Assembly: GCA_021904315.1 (NCBI GenBank)
Contig: CM038917.1
Coordinates: 12,818,041 to 12,882,040, forward strand
Source: Sphagnum magellanicum
Lineage: Eukaryota > Streptophyta > Sphagnopsida > Sphagnales > Sphagnaceae
Reading direction: 5' to 3'
Length of the DNA stretch: 64,000 nucleotides
Made by a program: the position numbers and the translations under genes. The notes below the pieces were generated by a model. The model worked only from the letters and a program-made list of their open reading frames with translations, had not been told where the DNA came from and searched no databases. This document shows, piece by piece, positions 35,212 through 48,055 of this stretch. Each line of letters opens with the position of its first letter. Positions within the stretch are counted from its first letter, which is position 1.

Positions 35212-36560
35212 AGGCTCCAAATTGCATGTTGGTGAGGGAAATGCATGTCAAATGGGGGGGCAGAGAGAATCAGGCGTGGAGGGGTTGGGGGATGCAAGTA
35301 ACCACCTCTTGGAGAACGGAGGGAGTTGTTCTACCCAAAAGCAACATGGAGCCAATTAGGTGAAGGACAAGAGTGGCATGGGTTGCAGTTATATTTGAGA
35401 GTGGGCCAGTGAACAACACTTATTTTGGTTAGTTTACTTGTACATTGGCTACCTTTTCTATCCGATACATCGGCAAGGGCATTTTAAAACATTTGGCGTA
35501 CAACGCATCCAATTGTACTATGAGTTGACCTCTAAAAGATATCCTTGTTTCAGGGTTGAACAAACCTGTTGAACAACTTCTCAAACAAAATGGAAATAGG
35601 AAGTATCCCTACACCACTGGCCGTGGTACATCAGCCATCTTTGTGGTTGTGAAATTTCACACGTGTAAAAAATAAAAAGAATCTGGTCATATATTTCCTT
35701 TTTTTTGGGAAAATAATAATTCAAAAATTTTCTTGGCACATTTCAACTCGGATTTTCATTTTAGGGGCATTTGAAAAAAAAATTATCACTTTTTGGATTG
35801 GTTCTAAAATCATGTTGTCATTTCTTGGGGTGGTTGCAATTGATGCAACATCAGAAAGTTCAAAAGAACAAAGGAAACACTTTACATTAATAATGTCTTT
35901 TGCTTCCAGGTTTAAAACTAACTTTTCCTTAGAATTCGATTGAAAGAAAAAACCCTAATTTGAATCCACAATCATTATGTGAACTCCAAAAATGTCAATA
36001 AGCTTTTTGTAAAATTTCAAAAATAGTTGTACCCCCCTTTTTATTATCATTAATAAAAAGCAGAAAATATATTTGTGTCCAATGTGAGGTGAGTAATTCA
36101 TTTTTTAAAAAAATTGAGTATGGGTGTTTTTTTTTTTCATTTTAAAATAACCATTCAAGTTTGGGTTTTAAGAAACCTAGTGTTGGGCAATTATGAGGTA
36201 GTGGTGGGGATTTGGATATGTGATACAACCAAGTACATCCCTAGGTTCTACACATCAAATATTTGAATGGGTATATTCATGTTATTTTGAAAGGTTATTT
36301 GACAAACACCTTTTCAAATATTGAATTTTGAATCTTTGACAAAATATAAAGCCCAATTCTTTGGATTTTGAAAGCAAAACATTTTTACACATTTTCACAA
36401 ATTGATGATAGAACACAAATTAACAAATAACAAGCAACCTCAAAGAGGTGATGGTCTTGATGGAACTTTGCAATTACACAAATTGTATTCTTAACTAAAA
36501 TGCTAACCTGAATGGTGATTCAAAATCAAAACATTTTGTCAATTTCAATGGTTCTAGGTT
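35212..36560. other. intergenic DNA, no gene recognised
   Basis: Mixed composition to about 35640, then AT-rich. CTAGTGTTGGGCAATTATG at 36177 resembles a hAT left end, but no matching right end was found. Confidence 0.4.
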
Positions 36561-37520
36561 CTATGCAACTCCTCTTTTGTTCCATTTTCCATATGACCTT
36601 TGATTCATATCCCTTAAAATTGATAGAAAACACAAGACAAAAAGACACACAAGACATAAGACATATGAAACATGAGTTACACAACATATAACAAACATGC
36701 TTAAGACATAAAACATATGAGATTTGTAAGAGACCCAAAAATCATACAACAAACACAAATAAGACCCAACACACCACACACACAATACACAATGCAAAAC
36801 ACACAAAATATGACAACTAAATGATGCAAACAAGATTAAAGATGTTATGTGCTACCACATTGACATATACACTTATTGTTGTCCATATACATGAACCAAA
36901 CAACCAAAAACCCTCATATAAGGTGCATCACATCCAAACTTGTTTAAGGTTTTTCTATGTTTATGCAAGTTTCCTATTGCATGTCATGGTTTTATGTGTT
37001 TATTTTCTTTTATGTGTTTTGAGCTTGAAATTTTTGTAGACATATAAGTGAGCAACATTTTGAATCACCAAAAGTAATTTGAAAACACACACAAAAATAT
37101 TATATCTCAAACATGAAATAACTTGAACCTTGTTCACACTTGGATTGATTTCAAGTTAAAACACAATTAACTACAGAAACCCAAATTAAGACTAACAAGC
37201 ATTATGATTTAATTAGATAGTTCACATCACACACTTGACAAAGACAACCAAATTAGCTATAGAATATTGAAGACATAAAACATAAGTCCCACAAATAAAC
37301 AAAAGAACTATATATGGCACACAAACCAAAACAAGACATAACATTTACAACACAAAAAAACACACACACAATCACTTGACACATTGAAACTACACAATAG
37401 ACACAAAACACCCACAAGACATTAAAAAAACATAGTAAACCCCCAAGCATGGTCCACTAAAACACACAAAAACTAGACATAAACAAACAAGTGACACACA
37501 ATACAACACACAATTTTTTC
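36561..37520 (+). repeat. A/C-biased tract with degenerate ACAAGACATAAAACATA-like repeats
   Basis: Two blocks (about 36600-36830 and 37255-37515) are almost devoid of G and T-rich runs on the + strand and repeat variants of AAGACATAAAACATA, ACACACAAAA and AACACACAA. Because the complement is G/T-rich, minus-strand frames read as Cys/Phe/Val-rich peptides (36526-36833, 37253-37450). These are composition artefacts. Confidence 0.65.
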
Positions 37521-38339
37521 CATTTTGAAAACTTGAAAATTTAATTTCCCCATAATCTCAAATCATGGAAGAGTTTGCCAAACCAAAACTCTGACAAATG
37601 CATCATTTCATCATCTTTACCCTACCAAGAGCATGATCAAGTTCATCCACCACCCACACATGAAACCAAACATAACAAATATCATATGTAACATAATGCC
37701 CCTTAAAGGGAATTATGTAGGTCCAAAAAATCTTTGTGTTGAACTTTGTCTTCAAATTTAACCATTGGCTCCTCCATCAAATTTTATTCTACCTCACACA
37801 TACATAGATGCAACTTTTCAATAGGTTTTAAATAACCAATATGTAGAAATGGTATATCTTGTCCAAAAACATCAACTTGCCCAAATTGTTAGTTTGTAAA
37901 AAATGACATTTATGAAATGCAGTCAAGATTGTAACAACATCACAAACTTCCTTAGGCAAAATTTCAATATGACTATAATAAATCATTAAATTTATGTTAT
38001 TTATTAAGTTTTTTTCACATCATTGTTGTGTACTTTTCATTTTATTAGTCTATTGTTGATAAAATGCTTGTTGAAAATATATAAACATAATGAACAATGG
38101 TTTTGACTTATTAATTCCATGATTATGATGATGAAAATAATAATGGTTTGTCATTTTACCATAATTTTCATGACACAAATGTAAAAAAAAATTCCATTAA
38201 AGGAAACTTAAAATTTATATCATTTTAAAGAATAATTATGTTTATGTTGATATTGTCATAATAAAATATAATTTTAACATTTGTTGAAATAACTAAAAAA
38301 TGGCAATCGATCCAAATAACATTATAGACCAATTCTCAT
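37521..38339. other. AT-rich intergenic DNA
   Basis: No open frame or repeat boundary supported. The right part borders the minus-strand hAT relic. Confidence 0.5.
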
Positions 38340-39120
38340 TATTTTTACATAATTTGTTTTCCCCAAGAAGTTTGTGATGAATGTCCAAAAAATATGCATT
38401 GTTTTCATTTAGGTTGCCAAGATGCTAAAATTCTATTGCATTGATATAACAATGTTTGGAAACTTGTGTTCCTTTTTGCACCATCAAGATGAGGCACACT
38501 TGTAATTTTGTGCATCGACAAGATACCAATGGAATCCAACAAGCTCTTTTGACACAAGGTCCTTGCAAGTGTCTACATTTGTCACTACATTGTGAAACAA
38601 AATTTCAAAATCCACTTGTAATTAAAGATTTTCAATTTTTTTAGTCAAGTTATTTACATATCAACAACTTATATGCATTGATCAATAAAGGCAACAACAA
38701 TTCTTCATCATATTTAATAAACAAAACAACATTGTCATAACATAAATAAATGGTGACCAACTACATGTTTTTAAACCTCAAATCAGACATCAAGGCCAAC
38801 ATGTTATGACCATTTTTCCTATTAAATGCAAGCAAAAAATGGGTAGAGAAACTTCCTACTTTTAGTGTTTCATGTAGACGATGAATTTTTGGAATTAATG
38901 ATCTACAATACCTTCAAGATAATGGTGTTACAAACAATCTAAAATAAAGTTCTTCATAAGTTTATTGATAAATCAATATGATCAACTACAAGGCATCCAT
39001 AAGCAACCCATGTCCATGACTTTGGTTTAAAACATAGCCATTGACAATTGTGGATAAAATTTTCATGCCACAACTTCACAAATAGCCTAGGTTCTTGGAA
39101 AAGGTATATGCCATTGTAAT
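38340..39120 (-). pseudogene. decayed hAT-like transposase, C-terminal part
   Basis: Reading the minus strand with frameshifts gives, in order from the right: PKIHRLHETLKVGSFSTHF near 38890, MLALMSDLRFKNM near 38800, VLFIKYDEELLLPLLINAYK near 38700, WCKKEHKFPN near 38470, and a broken RILASWQ..KQCIF at about 38420. Known plant hAT C-termini run LxxMLDPRFK, then a W..H...FP segment, then A..ILxI..S..ETERIF. The order and spacing fit, but each motif is degraded and stops are frequent. The assignment is from motif memory, not from a search. Confidence 0.45.
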
Positions 39121-42100
39121 TATATAGTTTGTTGGTTCTAACACAATGCTGATTTTAAAAAGTTACGACATCTTAGAATAACAATACCCAATTTGCAATC
39201 TTATGATGAATAAAAAAATAAAATTAAGAACACCATGAACCACAACAAATGTGTGCATCTATTCCAAAACCAAAAAACATTCAAATAATAATTAAAATGG
39301 GTTTACTACATCTTCAAGTTTGTGCAAGTTTTCACATGTTTACTTACCTTACTAAATTTTTTGGGTCATGTAATACATTTGTGAATGTCACCTTGAGTAA
39401 CATTTATAAATATATCTAGGTAAGACCTTGAATCATTTTGCCATATGTAGTAACATAGTACTAACACACCTTTGAAAGTGGATGTTGAAAACACAAGCCA
39501 TCAAATGGCTTTAAAATGACTAATTTACTACATGATACAATAAGATTCAAGGCATTTGCATAAGTTTGTGAAATTGAACCCTTCATCCTTCACATAAACA
39601 AAGATCTTTTGAATCAAAGAATTTTTTTCAAAGAGTTACTATAATTTAAGAACCATAATTGCATTGTTTATGCATCCATCACCTTAAACATCCATATAGG
39701 GACATATTTTTCCTCCCAATGATTCAACACAAAACTAGCAACAAATATGGCATGTGCTCCTTTTCACGTCCAAAAATCAAACAAGTTAAGCAATTGGCCA
39801 ATGCAAATTCCAAATATGCAATCATGATTTTTTCTGCCAAGGCAAACATGACATCTTCAACAAACTTTTTCAATATGGGAACACAACTCATGCATACAAA
39901 TTATATGTCAACATTTGGTTGTGCCAAATGGACTCAATAATCATCATAGACATGAAGCCTTTAACCAAAAACTCATGGGATATTCCAAGAAACCCACCCT
40001 TATTGCATCAATTTTTTGGATTAATTTGTATTTGTGAAAAAACTAAATTTGAAGTGAGGGATACATGTACTTGTTTTTTACCAAGTTCATCATCAAGTGG
40101 AGCTCTTGGGTAATTACTTGTTTTTTCTAACAACTTTTTTTAAAACAATGTGTTTAAACTCAACATGTCCAATAGACTAATGATAAGCAATAACACTTAA
40201 TGCACAAGGCAAAGATTTTAGGACCAATGATTCCATTATGGTAAACAATACATGCCATGATTTGGTTTTAAGAAAGATTCACATGTTGATTATTTTTCAT
40301 CTTAAAAAATGTCAATGCACATGAATGAATTGTGATTGTGCAAATTTAAAGTAGTTTTGCACTTCTACAAATTTTGTAAGTGCACTTTGGCGCAAATATA
40401 TATTTCATCAACATTAATAGCTTCTAGATTTCTAAACGACTCCCCACATTCATGGGCAAATTGCACATTGTTAATAATAGAACTACTATAGTATCTTACA
40501 AAAGTTGGAGAATTTTCCTTGTTATAATTAATATCATGTGAACATTCATGATAAGACATGAAAAACAACCCATCACTTGTAGTAAAAAGCCAATAGTTGA
40601 AAAAAATAAAAACATTGCTTCAACTTTAAATAAACACACCCCTAGGTTTGTCCAATGTTATTAAAGGTTTAAAATCCTTATAAATTTTCATTTGTGCAAT
40701 GAAATGCAAACCTAAAATGTATCCCTTAGCTTCCTTAAAGAAAGATAATGTTAAAGCTTCAAGATCGGACTATGACAAGTTTTTCCAAAAAGATCCTTGA
40801 AAGAATATGCTTGTAAGTTGTATAGAAGTTTAAAAAAAGATTCATGAATAATATTCTTGGAAGTTTTTAGAAGATGTGATTTTTTTCAAAAAATTATTGA
40901 TAGAAGCTTTTAGAAGACATGGTTGGCAAAAATTTCTAGAAGGTTGTTTAATATAAATCTATTAAAGTATTTTTGATGAAATAACATTAAAGATAATACA
41001 AGAAGAGGTCCAAAGGGCACCACCCCTTCATCTTGCCAACACAAGTTATGGTTTTTGTATTTTAAAGTCATATCATGCCTAGCTTGCATCATGCCTTGTT
41101 TAAACAATCAAATTGTTGAATTCTTGTACATTCTCAAGTTCTTTACTTCTTAAATATCTTAGTTTTTTCAAGTTGTGATTTTTTCTTATCCTTGATAAAA
41201 ATAGATTCACCATAGTTCAAACTTGGGAAGAAACATAATTTTCTTCTTTATAACATATTTTGTAAACAATGTTGAAAATTATATCAAAGTGACATAAATT
41301 CTTGGGGTTCCCAATTCAAAATTTTGAGATTGTCAGATTATGGTCTCATTACATTCTAAGTTCGTAAATCTTTCATATGAATTTTGATTCAAAAGTATTA
41401 ACAAAAAAAGTTGTATATTTGAAGAGAGTTTTCCAACAACACATCACACTCCACAATTGAAGGTGGTTTAACCCTTCTATTCTAGACATTTTAATTGTCA
41501 AAAATTAAATGACTAGTTTCATTCTTGATCATTCAATTAGCCATAATTTGTGTTTTAGATCTCCAAATTTGGAATGTGACCCCACTTTAAATATCTATAT
41601 AAAAAACTCAAAGGTTAAATAAAGGTCTAATTTGAACAAGGCTTGATCCCTCAAACTTTGGTCCAAACTTGTGGGACATTTTGGTGTGTCAAACCCCATA
41701 AGTGAGAATGTATTTGGGAGTTGTGAAACACTTCCTTTTCACAAGGGGAATGTGTTTCAATGCCTTATCTACTTTAGTTCATGCCCAAACCATTTTAAAA
41801 AAAACTTGTCCCAACCTTAGTTATAAGTTCAAAGCTAGGGTTGACATGAACTTATAAAGGAGATAGAGGTTTGAGGTTTAGAGTTGATAACTTTATGGAA
41901 AGGAACAAAACATAGAACACATGATATGTTACATTTTTGAAGATCTTTCCCCACATGCATTGTTTCATGTAAGCACACTTTAAAATAGAAGCTTAAATGA
42001 TGAGGTGCAAAAGCAAGGCTAATAATCAAAGTTTGAAATCCAAAATCTGTAATTCATAACTTAGTGAAAGACATTGCAATATATAGGTCATAACAAATGC

Positions 42101-43724
42101 CAAAAAAAATAATTTCAACTTTTGTTATGTTGCAAATGTGTTTTTGAATAAAAACAAATTGGATAATAAAAGTGAACCTTGTATTTGTGAATAAATAGTC
42201 AAAGATCAAGGCTTGATGAAAGGTGATACGTGCTAATTCACATCCTTGTCTCATTAGACATGTGACAAGTTTGAAAAAAAAACCACGTTGAGAGTTATCA
42301 AGATGAACAACACCAACTTGCATGTAAACATAAATGCAAATAAGAAGAAATAAGAGATGTGAAAACTAAAGACCACATACCTTTTTTTACTTGAATGACA
42401 AATGCATATTCCATGTTTCCTTGAAAAGTTTGATTTGTCTCCATTAGCTAGTAGTGTGCATTCATCTTCATACCTGTTTTCTATGGCACATTGAATAGAA
42501 ACTTATAAAGTTTAGAATGAACATTGGAAAGGAGAAAAGTGGCACTACCAAAAAAATGAATGAAAGTTTAGGGTCATCTACAAATACAAGTTCACAAACC
42601 ACAGACTCAATATTAAAAGTTACAAAACACAAAACCTAAATCATAACCTTAATTGAAAACTTTGCCAACTATTTGAACATGTTATGAATTCAGCTTTTTT
42701 GTAGATACACCCTACCATTATCTCCCCTTGGGTTAGATCTAGTAATGGGTATTTGAATTTCTAAAAGTAGTACATATGATGTGAGGGTGCGTGTTAAATT
42801 CCTAAAAAGGCTTGGTGCAAAATGGGGTGAAATTTTTGAAAACACACCCCCCAACTATCATATATGTGTATACTTAATACAATATGCAACAAACATCTAG
42901 TTGTCAAAGAGCTCACTTTATCTTTGTTGATTTTGACAGTGATGCTTTTAATGTCACATGTTCATCTTTGCAATGCCAATTGCACAATTAATTGTTTCTC
43001 CCCCACTCTCCAATGTGCCATAGTTTTGCAAATATTGTACACATTTCAATTCTCCGTACTTTTTGCTTATTTATATCCATCATATAAATGCACTATAACT
43101 GATAAACATTTACCCCTACCTTAACCCATACATGGATTAATAAGTTTGCAAAGCATATGCATAGTATACCCTTGTTTTTAGCAAAATTGTAAAGTTTTAT
43201 ATACTACTATTGGCCAAGTATATAGTTTGTTGGTTTGTATGTGGCATGGCAAAGATAATGGTATTAAGGGTCAAAACCGGTTTGGTATTTGAAATATTTA
43301 GGTCAATACGTGGACTAGGTGGGTATTGTAAGTCAAAAAGCAATATGATATGCCAAAATTACTAATGATTATTTCTTACATTTAAAATTATGGTTATTTG
43401 TTGTAATTGAACTTGAAGCTAAATATTATCAATATGCTTATGAGAAAGGGCTTGAAACAAAACACCTATATTTCATTACATTTTTGAACTCATAGGGTGT
43501 TTGAACCTTTGGTCCAGGACAATTGGTTTAGCAAGGGTGGCCTTTGTGGCTGGACAAGTAGGCAATTACCCTTGATTTAGAATCCAAGTCTTGTCATTGG
43601 TAAATAAGTTTAAGCAAATAGGCTAAGAGAAATTGTTGTTTGGAGTTTTTTCAAGGCCATTGGTGGCATATGTGTGATAATTTCAATGGAGAAATTTTTA
43701 ATGTTGAAAAACAACCAAGGCTTA
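39121..43724. other. AT-rich intergenic DNA, no gene recognised
   Basis: Several 60-90 codon frames on both strands without recognisable motifs. A small hairpin (TGAAACACTTCC ... GGAATGTGTTTCA) lies at 41724-41759. The stretch next to 39120 could be the N-terminal part of the minus-strand transposase relic, but nothing legible remains. Confidence 0.45.
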
Positions 43725-44000
43725 AAGCATCTCCAGGGGCACATTGCACAACATGTTTTGGATGAAGATTAGTAAAAACTTGCCCCCACCCAAGGCCGAG
43801 TAAAATGGCTTTGGCTTAGCATTTTTGCTCAATATGCTGAGGCTCGCAAAAGCCCCTACATAGTCTCATACCTACTCTTGATTGGTCAAATATATAAATT
43901 GGTCCATGTCATTTGCTATTAATAGGTTTTGACATTTTACAATCCCAATTTCATATTCATGGGTGGGGCTTGGGATCCACGATGATTCTTTTGTCGATTG
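43725..44000. mobile_element. MITE of the AGAGCATCTCC family, copy 2, interrupted on the right
   Basis: Begins AAAGCATCTCCAGG and shares CTTGATTGGTC, TTTGCTATTAATAG and GGGTGGGGCTTGG with the copy at 34824-35211, and GGATGAAGA.TAG with the copy at 46034. Its right terminus is not seen; the LINE fragment begins where it should continue, so the LINE probably inserted into or next to it. Confidence 0.6.
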
Positions 44001-44012
44001 CCTGCTTGCTAG

Positions 44013-44543
44013 CTAGCAGAAGTAGATGAACAACTGTCGACATACAATTTGTGCATCGATAACGATCTGTTGCCACCATGTGCTCGCCTCAAGCAGTTGG
44101 CTGAAAGGCAATACATTATACACCATCAAGTGGCTACAGCTGACTCCAACCGAGTGAGAGCCTATCTGGGGTTGAATAGCTCAGCACAGTATGGGTACAA
44201 AGAATACCTCTCCAGGGTAGACAATGCACAACTTAGGAGAAGTTTGGCACGTTTTCGTTGTGGGAATCACAAGCTGCAAATTGAGCTAGGAAGGCAAGTC
44301 AAGCCAGTGAAGGTGTCGGTGCAACAACGTTACTGCAAATTGTGCAACTTGGGTGTGGTTGAGGATGAGAACCACTTCTTGTTGGTTTGCCCTGCTTATC
44401 AAAGTGTTCGAGAGAGGTTTAGAAGTTCATTGCCACTAACTGCCATCACACCTTTGGCTGAATTGTTGAGCTGTCAGCAGCAAAACATCCTTGCTAGATT
44501 TTTAGTACAATGTCAGACATTTAGATCTAAATTGCTTTATTAG
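44013..44543 (+). pseudogene. 5'-truncated LINE ORF2, C-terminal zinc-binding region
   Basis: An open frame of about 177 codons runs from after a stop at 44010 to TAG at 44541. There is no native start; the reading enters from a missing upstream part. Near the end it carries CKLCNLGVVEDENHFLLVCP, a C-x2-C-x9-H-x4-C motif, preceded by RFRCGNHKLQIELGR and followed by a Y..VRERF segment. This arrangement is typical of the extreme C-terminus of non-LTR retrotransposon polyproteins, after the reverse transcriptase. The absence of internal stops and the higher GC than its surroundings indicate a fairly recent insertion. Endonuclease and reverse transcriptase domains are missing, the usual result of incomplete target-primed reverse transcription. 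Confidence 0.8.
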
Positions 44544-44630
44544 ACTTAACGTCAATTGGGTTCTGGCCCGGGTGCTGTTTGGCCCATTTAATGACGCTAA
44601 ATTGTAAGTAAGTAAGTAAGTAAGTAAGTA
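44544..44630 (+). mobile_element. LINE 3' UTR and (GTAA)n tail
   Basis: A short 60-nt non-coding stretch containing GGCCCGGG and GGCCCATTTAATGACGC is followed by GTAA repeated six times plus GTA (44604-44630). A simple-repeat tail instead of poly(A) is a feature of several LINE clades. GATGATTC occurs at 43981-43988, before the LINE, and at 44642-44649, after the tail. It is a possible target duplication, but is not exactly adjacent to the tail. Confidence 0.75.
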
Positions 44631-46033
44631 CCCAAAGTGGTGATGATTCACAAGAAGATTAAGCCAAATTTGGCTACACACTAATTATGAAAGCAAAATA
44701 TTTAAAACCATCTTTCTATAAAATTGGCAACGTACTTGAACCATATATAAAAATTTGGCAAAATTACTTGAATGTCGGTCAAATTCTAGCTATTGAAAAT
44801 CTCAAAAAAAAACACATGATTTTAGCAATTTTAATTTTTAATATATATAGCTGTTTGGGGGGAAAAAAAAAACTACTTGGGAAACAGTAAATAAATAATC
44901 TTGGATCTGAGAAATACTAGTTGTAGGGTCAAATTCTGAGTATGGGTGGATGCTCTCAATTATTCGCATATCCATACTTTTGTGACTATGGGGGCAAATC
45001 CACCACATTGGCTCTTTTCTCCATTTTCTTCTCCCGAAAGTGTTAAAGTTCAAACCCAGAAGAGAAACATAAGATAAGATATTAGAATTATTTAATTTTT
45101 GTATTCCCTATCTTTTTTCTAGAACAGCTGCCCTTACAGAAACAACAAAAAAGAGGGAATCTTTTCTTTTCTATTGTTAGTTCGGAGGACAAGTGGTAGA
45201 TTTCAATATGGAGTTTGTGTCTCTGGACATTTTAGGGTTCATACTCCCTCATGTATCCATGATCCATGTGTGAATCATGGGAAAAGATGAGAGCCAAGTG
45301 AAATTTTGGAAAGCACAAACATTGTATCTTCACCCTGGTCCCTCTGCCCTTTCTGTATGGTGTCTTTCTTTCCAATGGATTTTTTCATTAAAAAATAAAA
45401 TAAAGAAATAAAAATAAATTTGTAGCTAGGTGATGGGGTGTGTAAAATTGGAGAAAAATTTACCCGTATACAAGGGTTGTTGAAAAAGCAAATGGAAATG
45501 TCAGGGGATGTCAGGAAGTGTTGAGGATATGTTCTGGGACATTGGGCAATGTCAAAAAAAATTTAGCAGATGTTGGGTGGAGCCAAGGAAACTTCAAGGG
45601 GTGTTGAGTAGCATCAAGACAACTCCAATGGGAAGCCAAGAAAAATTTGGGAAATGCCAGGAAAACATTGTGAAGATGTCAGGCAACTCTAGGAAAACAA
45701 TGGAGAATGTTGGGCAATTACCAAAAAATCAAGAATTAGTGTCGGGAAGACACCATGTTGCATCGAAAAAATGTCAAAATACAATAGGATGAGCTAAGTC
45801 TGAACCAAAAAATAACTTTTGGTGAAAATGTAACAAAAAAAAACCTATGCTTCTAGGGACACTTGGAGGGTTTAGGGTTTGCCAATCACCCATTTTGTTA
45901 GGTGGGAACATGTTCTACCAAGGCCTGTTCCAAAGCCATGGCTTTCCCCACCACGGAATTACATCTCAAATGTGTTCTCCATGGTGAATTCATCCAAGCA
46001 ATTTAGAGGTCATATTGAGACGGGGAGGAACTT
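44631..46033. other. intergenic DNA with a degenerate GTCAGGnA / TGTTGGGCA-like repeat
   Basis: At about 45490-45780 the + strand repeats variants of ATGTCAGG, GGGCAATGTC, AAGTGTTGAGG and AACATTGTGAAGATGTCAGG at 20-40 bp intervals. This gives a 94-codon frame that reflects the repeat rather than a known protein. No gene is recognised. Confidence 0.45.
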
Positions 46034-46361
46034 AGAGCATCCTCCCATGCACACTCCATGGTGGAATGTTTTGGATGAAGAATAGCAAAGCTTATGCCAG
46101 TTTGGGGTATTAAAATGGCTTTGAGCCAATGTTTGTACACATGATGCTATGCCAATAAAAAAAACCATTACACAACCTAGCAACTACTCTTGATTGACGA
46201 GATAAACGATTAATGTGGGTGGTGGGTTGTTTTAGCCACCTTCCACCCTTTACATTCACAATATTCATGTTTACAATTGGGGACAAGTAAGCAAGCCATC
46301 TTGCATGTGAGAAATTCTCTTGGAGGCCCAAATGCCATGTATGTGTGTGTACAGATGCTCT
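46034..46361. mobile_element. MITE of the AGAGCATCTCC family, copy 3
   Basis: Left end AGAGCATCCTCC and right end ACAGATGCTCT form an imperfect inverted repeat around 328 bp. Internal matches with the other copies include TTTTGGATGAAGA, ATGGCTTTG, ACTCTTGATTG and GGGTGGTGGG. It sits only about 1.4 kb from the LINE-disrupted copy 2. Confidence 0.75.
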
Positions 46362-46725
46362 AAGAAAAAGATCCAGAAGATGTGAAATCCTAAACCAAAT
46401 GAACTAAAGATGTAAACTGAGTTGGGTTACTAGTAGTCATCAAATTGTACATTTGGATGGCAATAACTCCCTTTTTAGATGGAGAGTCTTTCAGTGACCT
46501 CAAGAGCCTCTGAAACTTGAGGCCTCTGACCCTCCACATCCAGTACCACTTTTGCCTCCTATTAGGCCTGAAACTGTGGTGAGACCCGGGTGAACCGCCT
46601 TGTTTTCTCTGTTCTGGTCATGTACATGGCCCAGCTACACAACTTTCTTTCATCATCCTATCTTGAATTGGTTGGTTGTATTGGATCCTTAACCCTATGG
46701 GAGAATCTATTTTGTTTTGAGACCG
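46362..46725. other. intergenic DNA, no feature recognised
   Basis: Higher GC than the background (for example AGACCCGGGTGAACCGCC near 46583) and no open frame of note. Possibly an older insertion. Confidence 0.4.
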
Positions 46726-47058
46726 TAAAGTTATCCGTAAAGTAGGGCAATTAGGGGGCGAGAATGGTCAGTTTCGGTATAATAGGGCATCAAATGCTTA
46801 ACTGGGAATGAAATTTTACAAAACAAAATAACTGGGACCCAAACTAGTTTTTCCACCAATTTTGGTGGTATACTGAGTTTCATTCCCTTTTCCCTGCTGC
46901 TACCTGTACAACTACTATAATTACTCTCGAATCTTGTACATTATTTGCTGAGTTTCAGCATTTCATACTGGAAATTTAATAATATTTCATTACTTTGTGG
47001 ATACCACTCAAAGTGAGGACAGGGGGTGAAAGAGAGGGTGACTTTACGGATAACTTTA
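46726..47058. mobile_element. MITE copy 2, TIR TAAAGTTATCCGTAAAGT
   Basis: A perfect 18-bp terminal inverted repeat bounds 333 bp that align with 8268-8624 over the whole length, with scattered substitutions and small indels (the CTGAGCGCCTCCACTCCTCC block of copy 1 is missing). It is non-coding. The two copies lie 38 kb apart, showing that the family is dispersed. Confidence 0.88.
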
Positions 47059-47989
47059 GTATGTCAATTGGACCAGTGGCCTCATGTGACAAATGCTTCC
47101 ATCATCAGGTTGATCACAAAAATGGTTCATCAACTCAAAATAGGTTAAACCCCTATGATCACAATGTGGTCTCTTTAGAAGGCCTTACATGTACCCGAGC
47201 ACTCAACTTTGGTTTAGAATTTTCTATGAAAACAACATATGGGAATTTTATATTGAAAAATTCTTGGTGATGTTATTCGCTTTTCCTTTCAAAATTGGAT
47301 TGAAGTTTAGTTCTGAAGCATTGAAAATATAAACTCCAAAGTGGGTAGGTTTTTTCCCTCCAGACTTCATATGAGAACCCAGGCGACAAGGTAATCCCCA
47401 AACTGGTTCAAACTTTTCATCAAGATGATTCTGTATTCATTACAGGATTTGTGCTGAAGCAACCAAATATGATCACCCAAAATTGGCTGCATAAAGGCCC
47501 CTTCACTCCACGTAGCGACCTCTCATTGGTTGCATGGAAATTCCATTTCTAAAATTGGCTGCCGTTATTTTTGGCCTGCACTTATAGCCCTTCCTAAGAA
47601 CACCCTACCTATTGTATTGGGCAGATTCCAAAGAGGCTTTTGCAAAATGAGCTTCAATGTTCTCAAATTTGTTCTCTAGTAGAAAGCTAAAGACTTTTCA
47701 ATGTGAAAACTTGATTTTTGCAACTTGAGTACATAAGCATCATGAATTTGGGGCATTGGGGAGAAGAATAATGTTATATTAAAGGCCTTCAAGGAATCTT
47801 ACATGACTTCTTCACTAGTGTTGGACCCCTATCCCCTATTGAACATACCTGAGTGGTCCTGGTATTGGGATTTCCTTTTTTTTCTTTTCTTTTCATACCT
47901 GGCAGGTACTGGTATTGGGTACTCTTTTAAAACTTTCATATGTCTGGTACTGGCATTAGGTCCAAGGCTAATTCTTTCCTTGTATTTTT
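47059..47989. other. intergenic DNA with GGTACTGGTATTGGG-like degenerate repeats at the right end
   Basis: No gene is recognised. At about 47855-48020 variants of GGTATTGGG / GGTACTGG recur every 30-50 bp. This wording continues into the left border of the tandem duplication described below. Confidence 0.45.
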
Positions 47990-48055
47990 CAGGTATAAAT
48001 TTGATATTGGTACTGGTATAAAGTCAGTATTGTCTCAGATCATAGTGGGTTAATT

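Noticed and set aside
36526-36833. Cys- and Phe-rich minus-strand frames that look like small disulfide-rich or membrane peptides
   Set aside because: They are the complement of the A/C-biased repeat; TGT and TTT codons come from base composition, and no signal peptide or spaced Cys pattern is consistent.
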